A stretch of 64,000 nt of DNA from an uncultured Collinsella sp. (GTDB lineage: Bacteria; Actinomycetota; Coriobacteriia; Coriobacteriales; Coriobacteriaceae), in assembly GCA_958437495.1 (NCBI GenBank), contig CAUBOH010000003.1, positions 62,001 through 126,000 on the forward strand, in the 5' to 3' direction. Positions within the stretch are counted from its first letter, which is position 1. Every line of letters begins with the position of its first letter. The notes beneath the pieces are model-generated. The model ran no database searches, was not told the origin of the DNA, and worked only from the letters and a program-made list of their open reading frames with translations. Positions 1 through 8,692 of this stretch are shown here, piece by piece. The translations under genes and the position numbers were made by a program.

Positions 1-758
1 GCAATACCTGCCGGCTGCCCATCGCGCGCTGCCAGCAGCATGCGTACGATGTGGGCGCGCTTTTGACGACGCGAACCCTCAAACTTGGACTGGCGACTAT
101 AGCCCGCCGATCGCCTAGACGGATTGGGCAACGTCTTCTTAAGATACGCGCCGTAATCCAGCAACGCGTAATACCACGCGCGCGGTGTGTCGGCATCATC
201 TTGAGGCACGGCAAAGGGCGCGATCTCGTCCGCCGTCGCACCGGGAGCCGCCGGGCAGGCCGCCTGAATCAGCGGCACCAGTTCGCGATCGGGAACAGCC
301 GGCACGTCGGGAAAGAAATGATGCAGAAAGACCGTGCGCACGTTGGTCTCCAGATACACGCCCGGAAGATCGAACGCGAACGACCGAATGCCCTGCGCCG
401 TCGCCGGCCCAATACCGGGCAGGGCGACCAGATCGCGCGTCTCGCGCGGGAACTCCCCGCCCCAGTCCTCTACTAGCTGCTGTGCAGCCCTGTGAAGTGC
501 CAGAGCACGACGGTTGTAGCCCATGCCCTGCCAAGCGTCCAAAACGTCCGAGGGTGCCGCCTGCGCAAGTGCCCGCACAGTCGGAAAGCGCTCGAGCCAC
601 GCCGGCATGCGTGTCTCCACGCGCGGCACCTGCGTCTGCTGCAGCATGACCTCGGAGAGCCAAATAATGTACGGGTCACGCGTACGTCGCCACGGAAGGT
701 CGCGATAGCGCAGGACCCCTTCCGATCGAATCATCGAACGAAAGGGGTCCTGAATCAT
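1..758 (-). CDS. MutY-like A/G-specific DNA glycosylase (HhH-GPD), 3' end cut by window
   Basis: Read from ATG at 758 with an AAGGAG ribosome site 7 bases upstream; the frame stays open for about 252 codons to the window edge. The protein matches the HhH-GPD glycosylase fold that removes adenine mispaired with 8-oxoguanine: WLSEVMLQQTQ (residues 33-43, containing the catalytic-type Glu36), GMGYNRRAL, and the helix-hairpin-helix LPGIGPATAQGI (113-124). Odd point: where classical MutY has the catalytic Asp in L-D-G-N-V, this protein has L-E-T-N-V (Glu137). The visible part shows no iron-sulfur cysteine cluster, but the C-terminus is missing. The Rrf2 gene lies just upstream on the same strand, 21 bp away, and may be co-transcribed. 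A short adenine-glycosylase-like subfamily member is more likely than canonical MutY. Confidence 0.82.
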   Translation of the reverse strand, partial: MIQDPFRSMIRSEGVLRYRDLPWRRTRDPYIIWLSEVMLQQTQVPRVETRMPAWLERFPTVRALAQAAPSDVLDAWQGMGYNRRALALHRAAQQLVEDWGGEFPRETRDLVALPGIGPATAQGIRSFAFDLPGVYLETNVRTVFLHHFFPDVPAVPDRELVPLIQAACPAAPGATADEIAPFAVPQDDADTPRAWYYALLDYGAYLKKTLPNPSRRSAGYSRQSKFEGSRRQKRAHIVRMLLAARDGQPAGI

Positions 759-779
759 ATCTATGCTCCTTATGCGGCG

Positions 780-1265
780 CTATTCCTCCCGGCAAGCATA
801 CGCACAGGCAGCGTACTCGGGAAACGCATCGCGGTCGGTAAACTTGGGGTCGACGGCCGGGAACTGGCGGCGAGCGACGATATCGCCCAACGAAACGGAA
901 TCGAGGTAGTCGCGCATCAACGCTTGAGCTCCGGCCCACAGGGGATGATAGCAGCACGCGCCCATGCGTGCACAGTCGCCATCGGGCGCGGTGCAATCAT
1001 TCATAACCATAGGGCCCTGAACGGCCTCGACGACCTGACGAATGGTGACGTCATCCGGACTGGCCTTAAGACGCATGCCGCCATGGACGCCACGCAGGCT
1101 CTCCACGATGCCAGCCTGAACCAAGCCATGCTGAATCGAACGCGCGAACGAATAGGGCACGTTGACCTCTTCGGCGGCGGTACGAACAGAAAGCAGCCGC
1201 TCCGGCTCCTCGGCAAGCATCGCAAGCATGCGAAGGGCATAGTCAGTCTTTCTCGATATGTCCAT
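780..1265 (-). CDS. Rrf2-family transcriptional regulator, probable Fe-S sensor
   Basis: 161 residues, the usual Rrf2 length. An N-terminal winged helix (MDISRKTDYALRMLAML, then the LSVRTAAEEVNVPYSFARSI recognition region) is followed by a cysteine cluster, C-x6-C-x5-C-C, near residues 90-105. This resembles the [2Fe-2S] ligand spacing of IscR/NsrR/RsrR-type regulators. It probably senses iron-sulfur status, NO or redox and represses its own promoter. The gene directly precedes the MutY-like gene on the same strand. The upstream region (1266-1470) contains a TATACT-like box and a perfect palindrome, TGTTGCGCAACA, at 1459-1470. Which Rrf2 subtype it is cannot be decided from the sequence alone. 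Confidence 0.85.
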   Translation of the reverse strand: MDISRKTDYALRMLAMLAEEPERLLSVRTAAEEVNVPYSFARSIQHGLVQAGIVESLRGVHGGMRLKASPDDVTIRQVVEAVQGPMVMNDCTAPDGDCARMGACCYHPLWAGAQALMRDYLDSVSLGDIVARRQFPAVDPKFTDRDAFPEYAACAYACREE

Positions 1266-1458
1266 TTTTCCCCTTTCAAGGAATAGGAACAGCTCGAACG
1301 GGCTCCGGGGCCGAGCTTACGTCGAGACGCCAAACGAACGCCAGGACAGCCAAATAGCAAATCGGGTGTCCACTGGATGCCGATCCTGAAGTTGATTGCA
1401 TCAATACCGGCCTACAGTGAAACTTAGTATAACCTAACCCCCTACCCCATTAAACAGG

Positions 1459-1470
1459 TGTTGCGCAACA
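1459..1470. promoter_or_regulatory. Palindrome TGTTGCGCAACA upstream of the Rrf2 gene
   Basis: Perfect 12-bp palindrome about 190 bp upstream of the Rrf2 start. A similar core (GTTGCRCAACAAAC) occurs at 26268-26280. The rest of the 1266-1619 gap is AT-rich leader/promoter sequence with no gene that I can support. Confidence 0.3.
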
Positions 1471-1583
1471 AACGCCTTGTTTGAACATATATATCAGTTG
1501 GGCCCTGTTCGCGAATAGGAGATGCGACTGGGAGAGGAATGGTTTTGAATACAAGGGATAGGAATCAATGTCCCATTAAACGC

Positions 1584-1610
1584 AAAAAGCCACGTCCGAA
1601 GACGTGGCTT
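1584..1610 (-). terminator. Rho-independent terminator of tRNA-Asp
   Basis: On the minus strand an 8-bp perfect stem (GCCACGTC / GACGTGGC, loop TTCG) is followed by a run of five T. It lies about 10 bp past the tRNA 3' end. UUCG is an extra-stable tetraloop. Confidence 0.9.
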
Positions 1611-1619
1611 TAATTGCGT

Positions 1620-1697
<78 letters not shown>

Positions 1698-1743
1698 AGG
1701 CAGTCGTTCGCGTTTGTTTCCGCTCGCGTGCGCTGCGGGGATT

Positions 1744-1773
1744 AGTATACACAGAAGTCTGTCTGGCGCGCAA
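1744..1773 (-). promoter_or_regulatory. Promoter of tRNA-Asp
   Basis: Minus strand: -35-like TTGCGC (1768-1773), an 18-bp spacer and -10 TATACT (1744-1749), about 47 bp upstream of the tRNA 5' end. The -10 box is near consensus and the -35 box is partial. Confidence 0.55.
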
Positions 1774-1814
1774 CAACTTTTTTGAAAAATTTTTTGGGTC
1801 TCTCCGGGAGGGTT

Positions 1815-1938
1815 TCCGGGGCGAGGGCGGGGGTTAAGTTTGCTGCTCTACAGTCCTGCGCAAGACGGAAAGCACATTAAGTGCTTTCCTTTGCGTGCGG
1901 AACTCGCGACAAACTTAACCCCCGCCCTCGCCCCCGGA
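1815..1938. repeat. Nested inverted repeat (28-bp arms with an inner hairpin)
   Basis: Arms at 1815-1842 and 1910-1938 are complementary apart from one extra base, share the sequence GGCGGGGGTTAAGTTTG, and enclose about 67 bp. That interior holds a second hairpin (GAAAGCAC/GTGCTTTC at about 1869-1889). No gene lies between 1698 and 2062. It could be a small non-autonomous mobile element or a structured RNA. Confidence 0.6.
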
Positions 1939-2062
1939 GACCCTCCCTGCCGTTACATTGTTCGACCAGTTTTGCGGGCGTGCGCCGCTGCGCGGCTAGC
2001 CCGCGTGCTCCTCGGCGGGGTTTGGTCTGATGGATCTTGTTGAACTTCTGCCTTTGGCTTAT

Positions 2063-2098
2063 AAAAAACGGGGGATGCGTTGTGCATCCCCCGTTTTT
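2063..2098 (-). terminator. Terminator downstream of the YfcE-type phosphodiesterase
   Basis: Long hairpin with arms AAAACGGGGGATGC and GCATCCCCCGTTTT. T-rich tails on both strands make it potentially bidirectional. It lies 8 bp past the stop of the minus-strand gene. Confidence 0.85.
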
Positions 2099-2105
2099 GT
2101 TACGG

Positions 2106-2573
2106 TTAGTCTAGGTCAATAAATTTGGTGCTGAGGATCTTGCCGTCCTTGACGAGCATTCTGGCCATGGTGGGGCCTCGGGAGCCTCTGGGATAGCTGG
2201 CACTGCCGGGGTTGAGGACTAGGCAGCGGCCTACTTGAGCTTCTTTGGTTACGTGGGTGTGGCCGTTGATGGCTACGTCTACGGATCCCACGGGGAGGTC
2301 TTCGCGGTAGTGGGCTACGGCGAATTTGAGTCCTTCGTAGGTGAAAAGGGCCAATCGATCCACATCGGGGCCGTAATCGCGGTAGTAGTCGTTGTTGCCC
2401 AGCACGGCTCGTACGGGGGCGATAGTGCGCAGGTGCTCATAGTCCATCTCGGACGTTAGGTCTCCCGCATGGATGATTAGATCTGCGCCCTCCAACTCGT
2501 CCAAAAGCGCGGGAGAAAGATAGCCGTGGGTGTCCGAGATGATGTCGATGCGCTTGGCGTCTGCATTGTTCAT
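2106..2573 (-). CDS. YfcE/MJ0936-type metallophosphoesterase
   Basis: 155 residues of the small calcineurin-like phosphoesterase family (PF12850). Metal-binding motifs appear in order: SDTHG (D-x-H), HAGDL (G-D), LGNNDYY (G-N-x-D in place of G-N-H-[DE]), AHYRED, and GHTH near residue 105. The enzyme probably hydrolyses phosphodiesters in the cytosol; the natural substrate is unknown. I place the start at the MNNADAKRI methionine at 2573. The frame is open further upstream, but that extension runs through the terminator of the preceding gene and has no family similarity. A monocistronic gene between two terminators is likely. Confidence 0.85.
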   Translation of the reverse strand: MNNADAKRIDIISDTHGYLSPALLDELEGADLIIHAGDLTSEMDYEHLRTIAPVRAVLGNNDYYRDYGPDVDRLALFTYEGLKFAVAHYREDLPVGSVDVAINGHTHVTKEAQVGRCLVLNPGSASYPRGSRGPTMARMLVKDGKILSTKFIDLD

Positions 2574-2618
2574 GGGATCCCTTTCGCAAAACCGGTTCGA
2601 TATCCAACATCTACATAC

Positions 2619-2670
2619 AAAAAGGCCCCACGGCTCCGCAGACTTTTTTGGGTCTACAGGGCTGCGGGGC
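2619..2670 (-). terminator. Terminator of the first LytTR regulator gene
   Basis: Minus-strand stem of 19 bp between 2652-2670 and 2625-2643. Every non-Watson-Crick position is a G-U type pair in RNA. The stem is followed by TTTTT. Confidence 0.8.
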
Positions 2671-2677
2671 AAATGTT

Positions 2678-3394
2678 CTACAGGCTCAGTGCCTTCTTGA
2701 GCGGCACGACGCGGCGGCGCGAAACCGGCACGCGCTCGTCAACGCCGGTAATGCCCAGCTGGATGGCGCCCGAAGGCACCGTCTCCACATCCGTGACGCA
2801 CGCCAAGTTCACGATATAGCGGCGATGCACGCGGAAGAAGCCAAAATCGCACAGCTTGGCCTCGAACTGTGCCAACGAGGTCGTCGATAGAAAACGATCG
2901 TCGATGGTGTAGATACAGGAGTAATCGTCCTTGGCCATGATAAAGCGGATATCGTCCACGGGGATGAGCACCTTGCGGCCGCCCTTTTCCACCGGAATGC
3001 GCTCGATGGTCACCTTGCTGTCGGTAACGGGCTTGCTGCGCTGTATAACTTTCTCGATGGCGCGATCAAGACGCGCCTCCTCGACAGGTTTCATCAGATA
3101 GTCGACAGCATCGACATCAAACGCCTCGACCGCATGGTCGCTATAGGCAGTCACAAAAACAATCGCCGGCGGGTTTTTGAGCTTATGCAGCGCCTCTGCA
3201 AGCTGCAGACCCGATGCGCCGGGCATCGAGATGTCGAGAAACACGACATCGACCCGACTTTCCATAAGCATCTCGATGGCGGAGCGAACGCTCGACGCCT
3301 CTGTGATCGTGCCGATCTTGCCCGTCTGCTCGAGCAAGAATCGAAGCTCCGAACGAGCCGGCGCCTCATCATCCACAATCATCGCACGCAGCAT
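2678..3394 (-). CDS. LytTR-family response regulator (pair 1)
   Basis: 238 residues. The receiver domain (about 1-120) has the acidic pocket DDE, the phospho-acceptor Asp in VVFLDISMPG, the Thr in VFVTAYSDHA, and the Lys in YLMKPVEEAR. The C-terminal LytTR DNA-binding domain (about 135-238) includes FFRVHRRYIVN and VPVSRRRV. I start at MLRAMIVDDE (3394); eight more in-frame residues upstream do not belong to the fold. It forms an operon with the sensor kinase gene upstream (72-bp gap). LytTR regulators usually control cell-envelope or transport genes, but no lrgAB-type target is visible here. It is a clear paralogue of the regulator at 8693-9427. Confidence 0.92.
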   Translation of the reverse strand: MLRAMIVDDEAPARSELRFLLEQTGKIGTITEASSVRSAIEMLMESRVDVVFLDISMPGASGLQLAEALHKLKNPPAIVFVTAYSDHAVEAFDVDAVDYLMKPVEEARLDRAIEKVIQRSKPVTDSKVTIERIPVEKGGRKVLIPVDDIRFIMAKDDYSCIYTIDDRFLSTTSLAQFEAKLCDFGFFRVHRRYIVNLACVTDVETVPSGAIQLGITGVDERVPVSRRRVVPLKKALSL

Positions 3395-3466
3395 AGGGAT
3401 AAAACCTTTCGTCAACAAACTACGCCGGGCATCCGCCGCAAGGCGTTGAACCCGTAGCCTTTTATT

Positions 3467-4810
3467 TTACTCTTGAATGTCAAAGATACTCTCTGACAAA
3501 TCAAGATGCAGGAGCACCTTCGTGCCCTTACCCGGCGCCGATTCGACGCGCGTATAGGAATGCGGTCCATAAAAGCGATGGATGCGCTCCGAAATGTTGT
3601 GCATGGCCACGCCGGCACCGCCGCCCTGCGGAGAGCTGGCGTCGGGACGGGCAGAGCGCTCATCAAACAGCCTGGCGGCGGTGCCCTCGTCCATGCCCAC
3701 GCCGTTATCGGCAACGGCGATTAGAATCGCGTCGTCGCCATCATCGTCCACCGTGACGTCAATCTTGAGCGCCCCATCGTCACCCATGCCGTGGCGCACG
3801 GCGTTTTCGACAATCGGCTGAATTACAAAAGCCGGCACCAGCGTGTCCTCGACATCCTCCGACACATGGAAGGTCGCCAGCACACGGTCCTCGCCAAAGC
3901 GCGCCTTCTCAAAGGTGAGGTAGCGCTTGGTCTGGGCGACCTCACGCGAAACCGGAATCAGCGAACCCGAGTTGTCGAGCGTGGCGCGGTAGAACGACGA
4001 GAACTCGCGCAGCAACTCGCGGGCGCGCAGCGGATCGGTGCGCGTAAAAGACGCAATGGTGTTGAGTGTGTTGAACAGAAAATGCGGATTGATTTGGGCC
4101 TGCAGCGCGCGCACCTCGGCGCGAGCCGTAAGCTCCTTTTGCACCTCGAGCTCGTGGATGGCAAGCTGCGTGGACAAGATCTCGGCAAAGCCGGAGGCCA
4201 GAGCGTACTGGGTGCGGTCGACAGCGCGCGGCGTGCGATAGTAGAACTTGAGCGTGCCGACGGTACGGTCGCCCACCTTAATAGGCGCGATGATGCCGGC
4301 GGGGACCCGGTTGTGCGAGCCGTCCGAACCCACCACGTCGACCACGCGATTGAACGACTGCACGATACCGTGTTCGATCACGTAGCGCGTGGCAAGCGTA
4401 TGGATGGGCGCATCGGGCAGGAGCTTTTCCTCAAACTCGCCCGCACAGGCCAGCACGTTTTTCTCGTCGGTGATCGCCACCGTCATGGCACGCGTCTCAG
4501 GCAGAATGCGACGGCACACCAGCAACGCCGACTCCTGCGTCAGGCCGCCCTTGATGTCCTCGAGCATGGCAGAGGCCACCGAGAGCGTCTCCTCGGTGTA
4601 CTGCGAGCGTACCGAATCGGGATTAAGCGTCAAAAAGATAAAGATACACAGAAAGATGCAGAGCAGGGCACAGGCGACAACCGTCGCAATGGGTTCGATT
4701 CCGGTCGCCAGCGCAAAGATGAAGTAGGCCATCACGCAGATGGCACAGAACACGGCAACGATGCGGAAGAACGAAATTGAGCTGTCGCGCCCGTCACGGC
4801 GGTCGGCCAT
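3467..4810 (-). CDS. LytS-like sensor histidine kinase (pair 1)
   Basis: 447 residues. Two N-terminal membrane helices (about 14-36 and 39-62) are followed by a GAF-like sensory region (about 90-205). Next comes the His_kinase domain, with the phospho-acceptor His near residue 242 in INPHFLFNTLNTIASF, then an HATPase_c domain with N-box IVENAVRHGM and G-box DNGVGM...GGAGVAMHNI. It should phosphorylate the LytTR regulator encoded 72 bp downstream. Its start codon overlaps the stop of the glycosyltransferase gene by one base (TAATG), so it is translationally coupled to that gene. The sensory ligand is unknown. Confidence 0.9.
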   Translation of the reverse strand: MADRRDGRDSSISFFRIVAVFCAICVMAYFIFALATGIEPIATVVACALLCIFLCIFIFLTLNPDSVRSQYTEETLSVASAMLEDIKGGLTQESALLVCRRILPETRAMTVAITDEKNVLACAGEFEEKLLPDAPIHTLATRYVIEHGIVQSFNRVVDVVGSDGSHNRVPAGIIAPIKVGDRTVGTLKFYYRTPRAVDRTQYALASGFAEILSTQLAIHELEVQKELTARAEVRALQAQINPHFLFNTLNTIASFTRTDPLRARELLREFSSFYRATLDNSGSLIPVSREVAQTKRYLTFEKARFGEDRVLATFHVSEDVEDTLVPAFVIQPIVENAVRHGMGDDGALKIDVTVDDDGDDAILIAVADNGVGMDEGTAARLFDERSARPDASSPQGGGAGVAMHNISERIHRFYGPHSYTRVESAPGKGTKVLLHLDLSESIFDIQE

Positions 4811-5994
4811 TACTTCCCCTCCAGAATGTCGATCAGTTGGGCGTCACGCCAAAGCCCGTCCATAATCTTGGGCCAGAAGCTCTGGAAACGCAGATAGCTC
4901 GCGGCGTTTTGGCGCGCATATGCCTGGGCCTCGGCAATACCGTGACGCCAGATGCGCAGGTAGCCTTCGTGCTCGTGGGTAAACATACTGCGCACCATAG
5001 CGGTCTTGCGCACGCGATCGTCGAGCTCGCGCGAAATCCACGGACCCGGATAGGGCATGAGCGACGCGGCCGTAACGGGAATGAGCTCCTTTTGGTGCGC
5101 GGCAAACGTCAGCTTGGCCCGCTCGTAGTACCAGCGGTACACGTCCTGCATAAAGCGCGGCGAGCGTTTCTCGGACTCGGGCGGCAGATGACGTACGGTC
5201 CACTCGTTGTCGAACCACACGTCGTAGCCAAACATGCGCATGTTAAAGAGATAGTCCAGGTCCTCGCCGCGGGTAATAAACGGGTCGAATGCCACACGGG
5301 TAAACGCGCGGGCATGCAGGGCCATAAGGCCGCCGCACACGTAATTGGAGCGTGAGATGCGGGTACCCGAGAGCGCCTTTTTCATCCAACGGTTGAACTC
5401 GATGCGCTTGGTCCACCACCGATGGCAAATGCCCACTTTGTCGGTGGGGGCAAGCGGCGATCCATCGCGGTCGTAGAAATAACCGCTCTTGACCAGAATC
5501 GGCAGGCCCTGGCGCGTCTGCTGCCCCAGCGCATACGTCGCTCGCTTCATAAAGTCGGCATCGATGACGGTCTCATCGTCGTCGACGAAGATGACGGCAT
5601 CGTGGCCCAGCACGGCGGCACAAGCCAGCCCCATGTTACGGATGGCACCATAGCCACGAAGGCTCACACACTCGCCCGAGCCCTTGGGTGCAATCTGCGC
5701 CACGCGGTCCGCGATGCGCGACGCCTCGATATTGGTAACGATGGTCACGTTGAGCGTAGGGTGCGCATCAACGATCTCGCGCACGCGCTCTGATACGTCG
5801 GCTGTAACGGACGCCGGACAAACCACCAGCAAGATAATGCGCGGGATGTCGCGCACCTGCTCCAGCGAACCCAAGCAGCGGTCGAGCTCGGGGTTGGCGG
5901 CGTTGAGCTTTGTCGAATGGTCATAGGTTCCGGGGGCATTTGCACAGGCATCATCGCCCGCCCAATACGTTGGAATCACCACCGTGGCATTCAT
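4810..5994 (-). CDS. Family 2-like glycosyltransferase
   Basis: 394 residues, soluble. It begins MNATVVIPTYWAG, the first beta strand of a GT-A nucleotide-sugar-binding fold. An acidic DXD-like motif, VIFVDDDETVID, lies near residue 140 and would bind the metal and sugar nucleotide. Later sequence includes SRSNYVCGGLMALHARAF and TRGEDLDYLFNMRMFG, typical of the acceptor/ED region of GT2 enzymes. There are no membrane helices. It is first in an operon with the LytS/LytTR pair, coupled by a TAATG overlap, which suggests a role in envelope or capsule glycan. Donor and acceptor sugars cannot be assigned. Confidence 0.8.
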   Translation of the reverse strand: MNATVVIPTYWAGDDACANAPGTYDHSTKLNAANPELDRCLGSLEQVRDIPRIILLVVCPASVTADVSERVREIVDAHPTLNVTIVTNIEASRIADRVAQIAPKGSGECVSLRGYGAIRNMGLACAAVLGHDAVIFVDDDETVIDADFMKRATYALGQQTRQGLPILVKSGYFYDRDGSPLAPTDKVGICHRWWTKRIEFNRWMKKALSGTRISRSNYVCGGLMALHARAFTRVAFDPFITRGEDLDYLFNMRMFGYDVWFDNEWTVRHLPPESEKRSPRFMQDVYRWYYERAKLTFAAHQKELIPVTAASLMPYPGPWISRELDDRVRKTAMVRSMFTHEHEGYLRIWRHGIAEAQAYARQNAASYLRFQSFWPKIMDGLWRDAQLIDILEGK

Positions 5995-6015
5995 GCCTTG
6001 CCCTCCTTACAACAC

Positions 6016-6053
6016 AAAAAACGGGGCGCCGCCAAACACAGGCGGCGCCCCGC
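6016..6053 (-). terminator. Terminator of the UMF1 transporter gene
   Basis: Perfect 11-bp stem GGGGCGCCGCC/GGCGGCGCCCC with a 7-base loop, then TTTTTT on the minus strand. It separates the transporter from the glycosyltransferase-lytSR operon. Confidence 0.92.
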
Positions 6054-6166
6054 GAACTAGCTGATTCCATCATACCCACTTGGGCTCGGCATTGTTGGAT
6101 AGACGGAAATGTTTTATGTCCGAAACCCTAAAAGAGCACCGCGGGCAAGCACTATCCGGGCCGCGT

Positions 6167-7417
6167 TTACTGTGCCGCCTGAGCCATGCGGGACAGACGG
6201 ACCAGCAGCACAAAGCCAACAACCAGCAGAACACCAATAGAAAGGACGCCCAGCGACGGGTTGCCGGTCAGCGAGGTGACAACCGACACCAGGAAGGTGC
6301 CCATAACGCTTGCGTAACGGCCAAAGATATCGAAGAAGCCGTAGTACTCGTTGGACTTTTCCTTAGGGATAATACGACCAAAGTAGCTGCGGCTCAGCGC
6401 CTGCACGCCGCCTTGGAACAGGCCGACCAAAATAGCGAGCACCCAAAACTCAAAGGCGGTCTTTAAGAAAAACGCGGCAAAAAGCACGATGCCCATATAG
6501 GCGGCGACGGCCACCAAGATCATATTGAGTGTGCCCACGCGGCCGGCGAGCCTGCCGTAGATGATGGCGGACGGGAAGGCCACAAACTGCGTAACGAGCA
6601 GAGCCAGCACCAGTTGGGTCGAGTCGATACCCAAAGCCGATCCGTAGCTGGTTGCCATGGAAATAACCGTGTGCACACCGTCGATGTAGAAGAAGAACGC
6701 GATCATGTAGACCAGCACGGTCTTGTTGTGGGCGATCTCGCGCATGGTGTGTCCGACCTCGGAGAACACACCGCCCACGATGTGGCCGATGGTGTCCTCG
6801 GGACCGCGCTCGCGACCGTACTTTTGCTTATAGGTGCGAATGAGCGGCAGGGTAAAGATGAGCCACCAGGCACCAGTGATGACAAACGACAGACGCGTTG
6901 CCAGCATGGTGGGGACGCCAAGAACGGGGCCACCCATGATAAGCGCCAGGCAGATGATGAACGGCACGGTGGAACCGATGTAGCCCCAGGCATAACCCGA
7001 GCTGGACACGGCGTCCATGCGCTCGTCGGTGGTAATGTCGGGCAGCATGGCGTCGTAGAACGTCATAGAAGAGTTAAGGCCGATAGTGCACAGCACGTAC
7101 ACGGTCAAAAATGCCATGGCGGACATTGGGATAGCCTGCGCCAAGCAAAGAACCAGGCCCGTGAGGAAGAACCCCAAGAAGAACTTGATCTTGTTGCCGG
7201 CGTAATCGGCAAGCGCGCCCAGAATGGGCATGAGCATGGCAATGACTAGCGAGGCAATCGTCTGAGCGTTGCCCCAAGCGACCACCAGGTCTGCCGAGGA
7301 AGCACCGGTATTGATGGCGTTAAAGTAGATGGGCACCACCGAGGTATTGAGCAGCACGAGGGCCGAGTTTCCCACATCGTACATGACCCAGTTACGCTCG
7401 AGCTTGGTGTATTTCAT
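6167..7417 (-). CDS. UMF1-family MFS transporter
   Basis: 416 residues, strongly hydrophobic, with about 12 predicted membrane helices. It opens with KYTKLERNWVMYDVGNSA, typical of the UMF1 (Atg22-like) branch of the major facilitator superfamily. A later segment, FQGGVQALSRSYFGRIIPKE, is another hallmark of that family. It sits in the cytoplasmic membrane and probably effluxes or takes up a small solute; the substrate is unknown. It is monocistronic, with its own terminator at 6016-6053. The 95 bp between that terminator and the stop codon hold nothing recognisable. Confidence 0.88.
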   Translation of the reverse strand: MKYTKLERNWVMYDVGNSALVLLNTSVVPIYFNAINTGASSADLVVAWGNAQTIASLVIAMLMPILGALADYAGNKIKFFLGFFLTGLVLCLAQAIPMSAMAFLTVYVLCTIGLNSSMTFYDAMLPDITTDERMDAVSSSGYAWGYIGSTVPFIICLALIMGGPVLGVPTMLATRLSFVITGAWWLIFTLPLIRTYKQKYGRERGPEDTIGHIVGGVFSEVGHTMREIAHNKTVLVYMIAFFFYIDGVHTVISMATSYGSALGIDSTQLVLALLVTQFVAFPSAIIYGRLAGRVGTLNMILVAVAAYMGIVLFAAFFLKTAFEFWVLAILVGLFQGGVQALSRSYFGRIIPKEKSNEYYGFFDIFGRYASVMGTFLVSVVTSLTGNPSLGVLSIGVLLVVGFVLLVRLSRMAQAAQ

Positions 7418-7560
7418 GGACAGGGACCCTTCGTATTCGCCCGATATGCAGTTAGTTCATCGTACCCCAATTGCACAGAGGCACCGGTAAGGATTCGGCA
7501 AAGGGGCCAAGAGCGGCACCCGCGACCTTTGCCCGGAACAAATTCCTCGCACCCCAACGC

Positions 7561-7627
7561 AGTTGCGGTGAAATAGTTCCCATTCAAGGACTCCAGGAGC
7601 CCAAACAAGAGCTATTCCACCGCAACT
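7561..7627. repeat. Imperfect 19-bp inverted repeat
   Basis: Arms 7561-7579 and 7609-7627 match at 17 of 19 positions. Both mismatches become G-U pairs in RNA, and the loop is 29 bp with a smaller palindrome (CTCCAGGAG). It sits between the transporter and phospholipase genes. There is no T-tract, so it is a weak terminator candidate and may be a dispersed intergenic repeat. Confidence 0.5.
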
Positions 7628-7655
7628 TATTGGAGAGTATGGGCGAGGCGACTTG

Positions 7656-8600
7656 TTATTCCTCGCGGTCGAACTCCTCATCGGCGCCGAGTACACGGCC
7701 GCTGTAGTTAACGTGACCGGTCACGGCCTCCATGTCGCCTGTTTCGATGAATCGGGCGACCGTGCACTCGTAATCGACCAGCGCGCGATTAAAGACCTCG
7801 GGGAAGCTCTCGTTCGAGACCTCATCGGTAAAGGGATTCTTCCACGCCAGATGGCCCAGATTGCCGGTGCGCTCGGGCGGCTCGGTCGTCACGCGGTGAG
7901 CAAGGCCATCGAGCAGGGAGTAGTCGTGTACTAGGCCCTCGACCAGGGCAATTGCACGCGTCTTAGCCGAGCCCGCCGGTTCAATGGCGCGATAGAGCAG
8001 CTGCATGTCGGCAACGGCGGCACCGTACTCCCCCGCCGGGATATCGATACCGTACACACGCCCGGCAACATAGCTCATCAGCACGCCGGCCACGCGATTG
8101 ATGCGGTCGGTGGTAACGATCTCGCCCGCCGGCGGATAGTCGTCGACCGTGGCGCCGTCGCGCTTGACCTGCAGCATCAGTACGTCCAGGTCGCTCTCGA
8201 GTACCGCATGGACCTGACTGCCCGAATCCCCCAGCTCGGGATCGGATTCGACAATGCCAAACTGTTGCTCGTAGACAAAGGGGTGGGCATTACGGTCAAG
8301 CACGTAGTGCGACAGCAAGCCCAGCGCAAAGGCGCGGCCCAAGTTGGCATCGCGCGGGAGCAGATGGGACACGCCGTCGCGCAGGCACGAGAACTGGCGC
8401 GACATGCGCGAGCGATGCATAACCTGCGCTAGCAGTGTGCAGTCGGAAACGCGCGGCGTCAGGATGTGGAAGAAAAACGGGTCGGGACCCTGGTTGCCCA
8501 GAATAAAAGCAATGCGTTCCTCGTCGGACGTAATGACGCCCTGCGGCAGACGCTCGATGCTTTCCTCGCCAAATAGATGATGGGTGATGAGCGCAGGCAT
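7656..8600 (-). CDS. Zinc-dependent phospholipase C-like protein
   Basis: 314 residues. It matches the Zn_dep_PLPC family (PF00882): starts MPALITHHLFGEES, then ILGNQGPDPFFFHI and the metal-binding helix LSHYVLDRNAHPFVYEQQF (His and Asp ligands). There is no signal peptide, so it is a cytoplasmic member of the family rather than a secreted toxin. The start is set at 8600 because AAAGGA lies 5 bases upstream; a longer in-frame start at 8630 has no ribosome site. Hydrolysis of phospholipid head groups is inferred from the family; the physiological substrate is unknown. Confidence 0.82.
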   Translation of the reverse strand: MPALITHHLFGEESIERLPQGVITSDEERIAFILGNQGPDPFFFHILTPRVSDCTLLAQVMHRSRMSRQFSCLRDGVSHLLPRDANLGRAFALGLLSHYVLDRNAHPFVYEQQFGIVESDPELGDSGSQVHAVLESDLDVLMLQVKRDGATVDDYPPAGEIVTTDRINRVAGVLMSYVAGRVYGIDIPAGEYGAAVADMQLLYRAIEPAGSAKTRAIALVEGLVHDYSLLDGLAHRVTTEPPERTGNLGHLAWKNPFTDEVSNESFPEVFNRALVDYECTVARFIETGDMEAVTGHVNYSGRVLGADEEFDREE

Positions 8601-8692
8601 AATAATCCTTTCGATTTCATTCGATGTCACCCATTATGCCCACCACGCGGCCATACCAAACCTACGGTGGTAAACGATGGCATGCAGACCGT

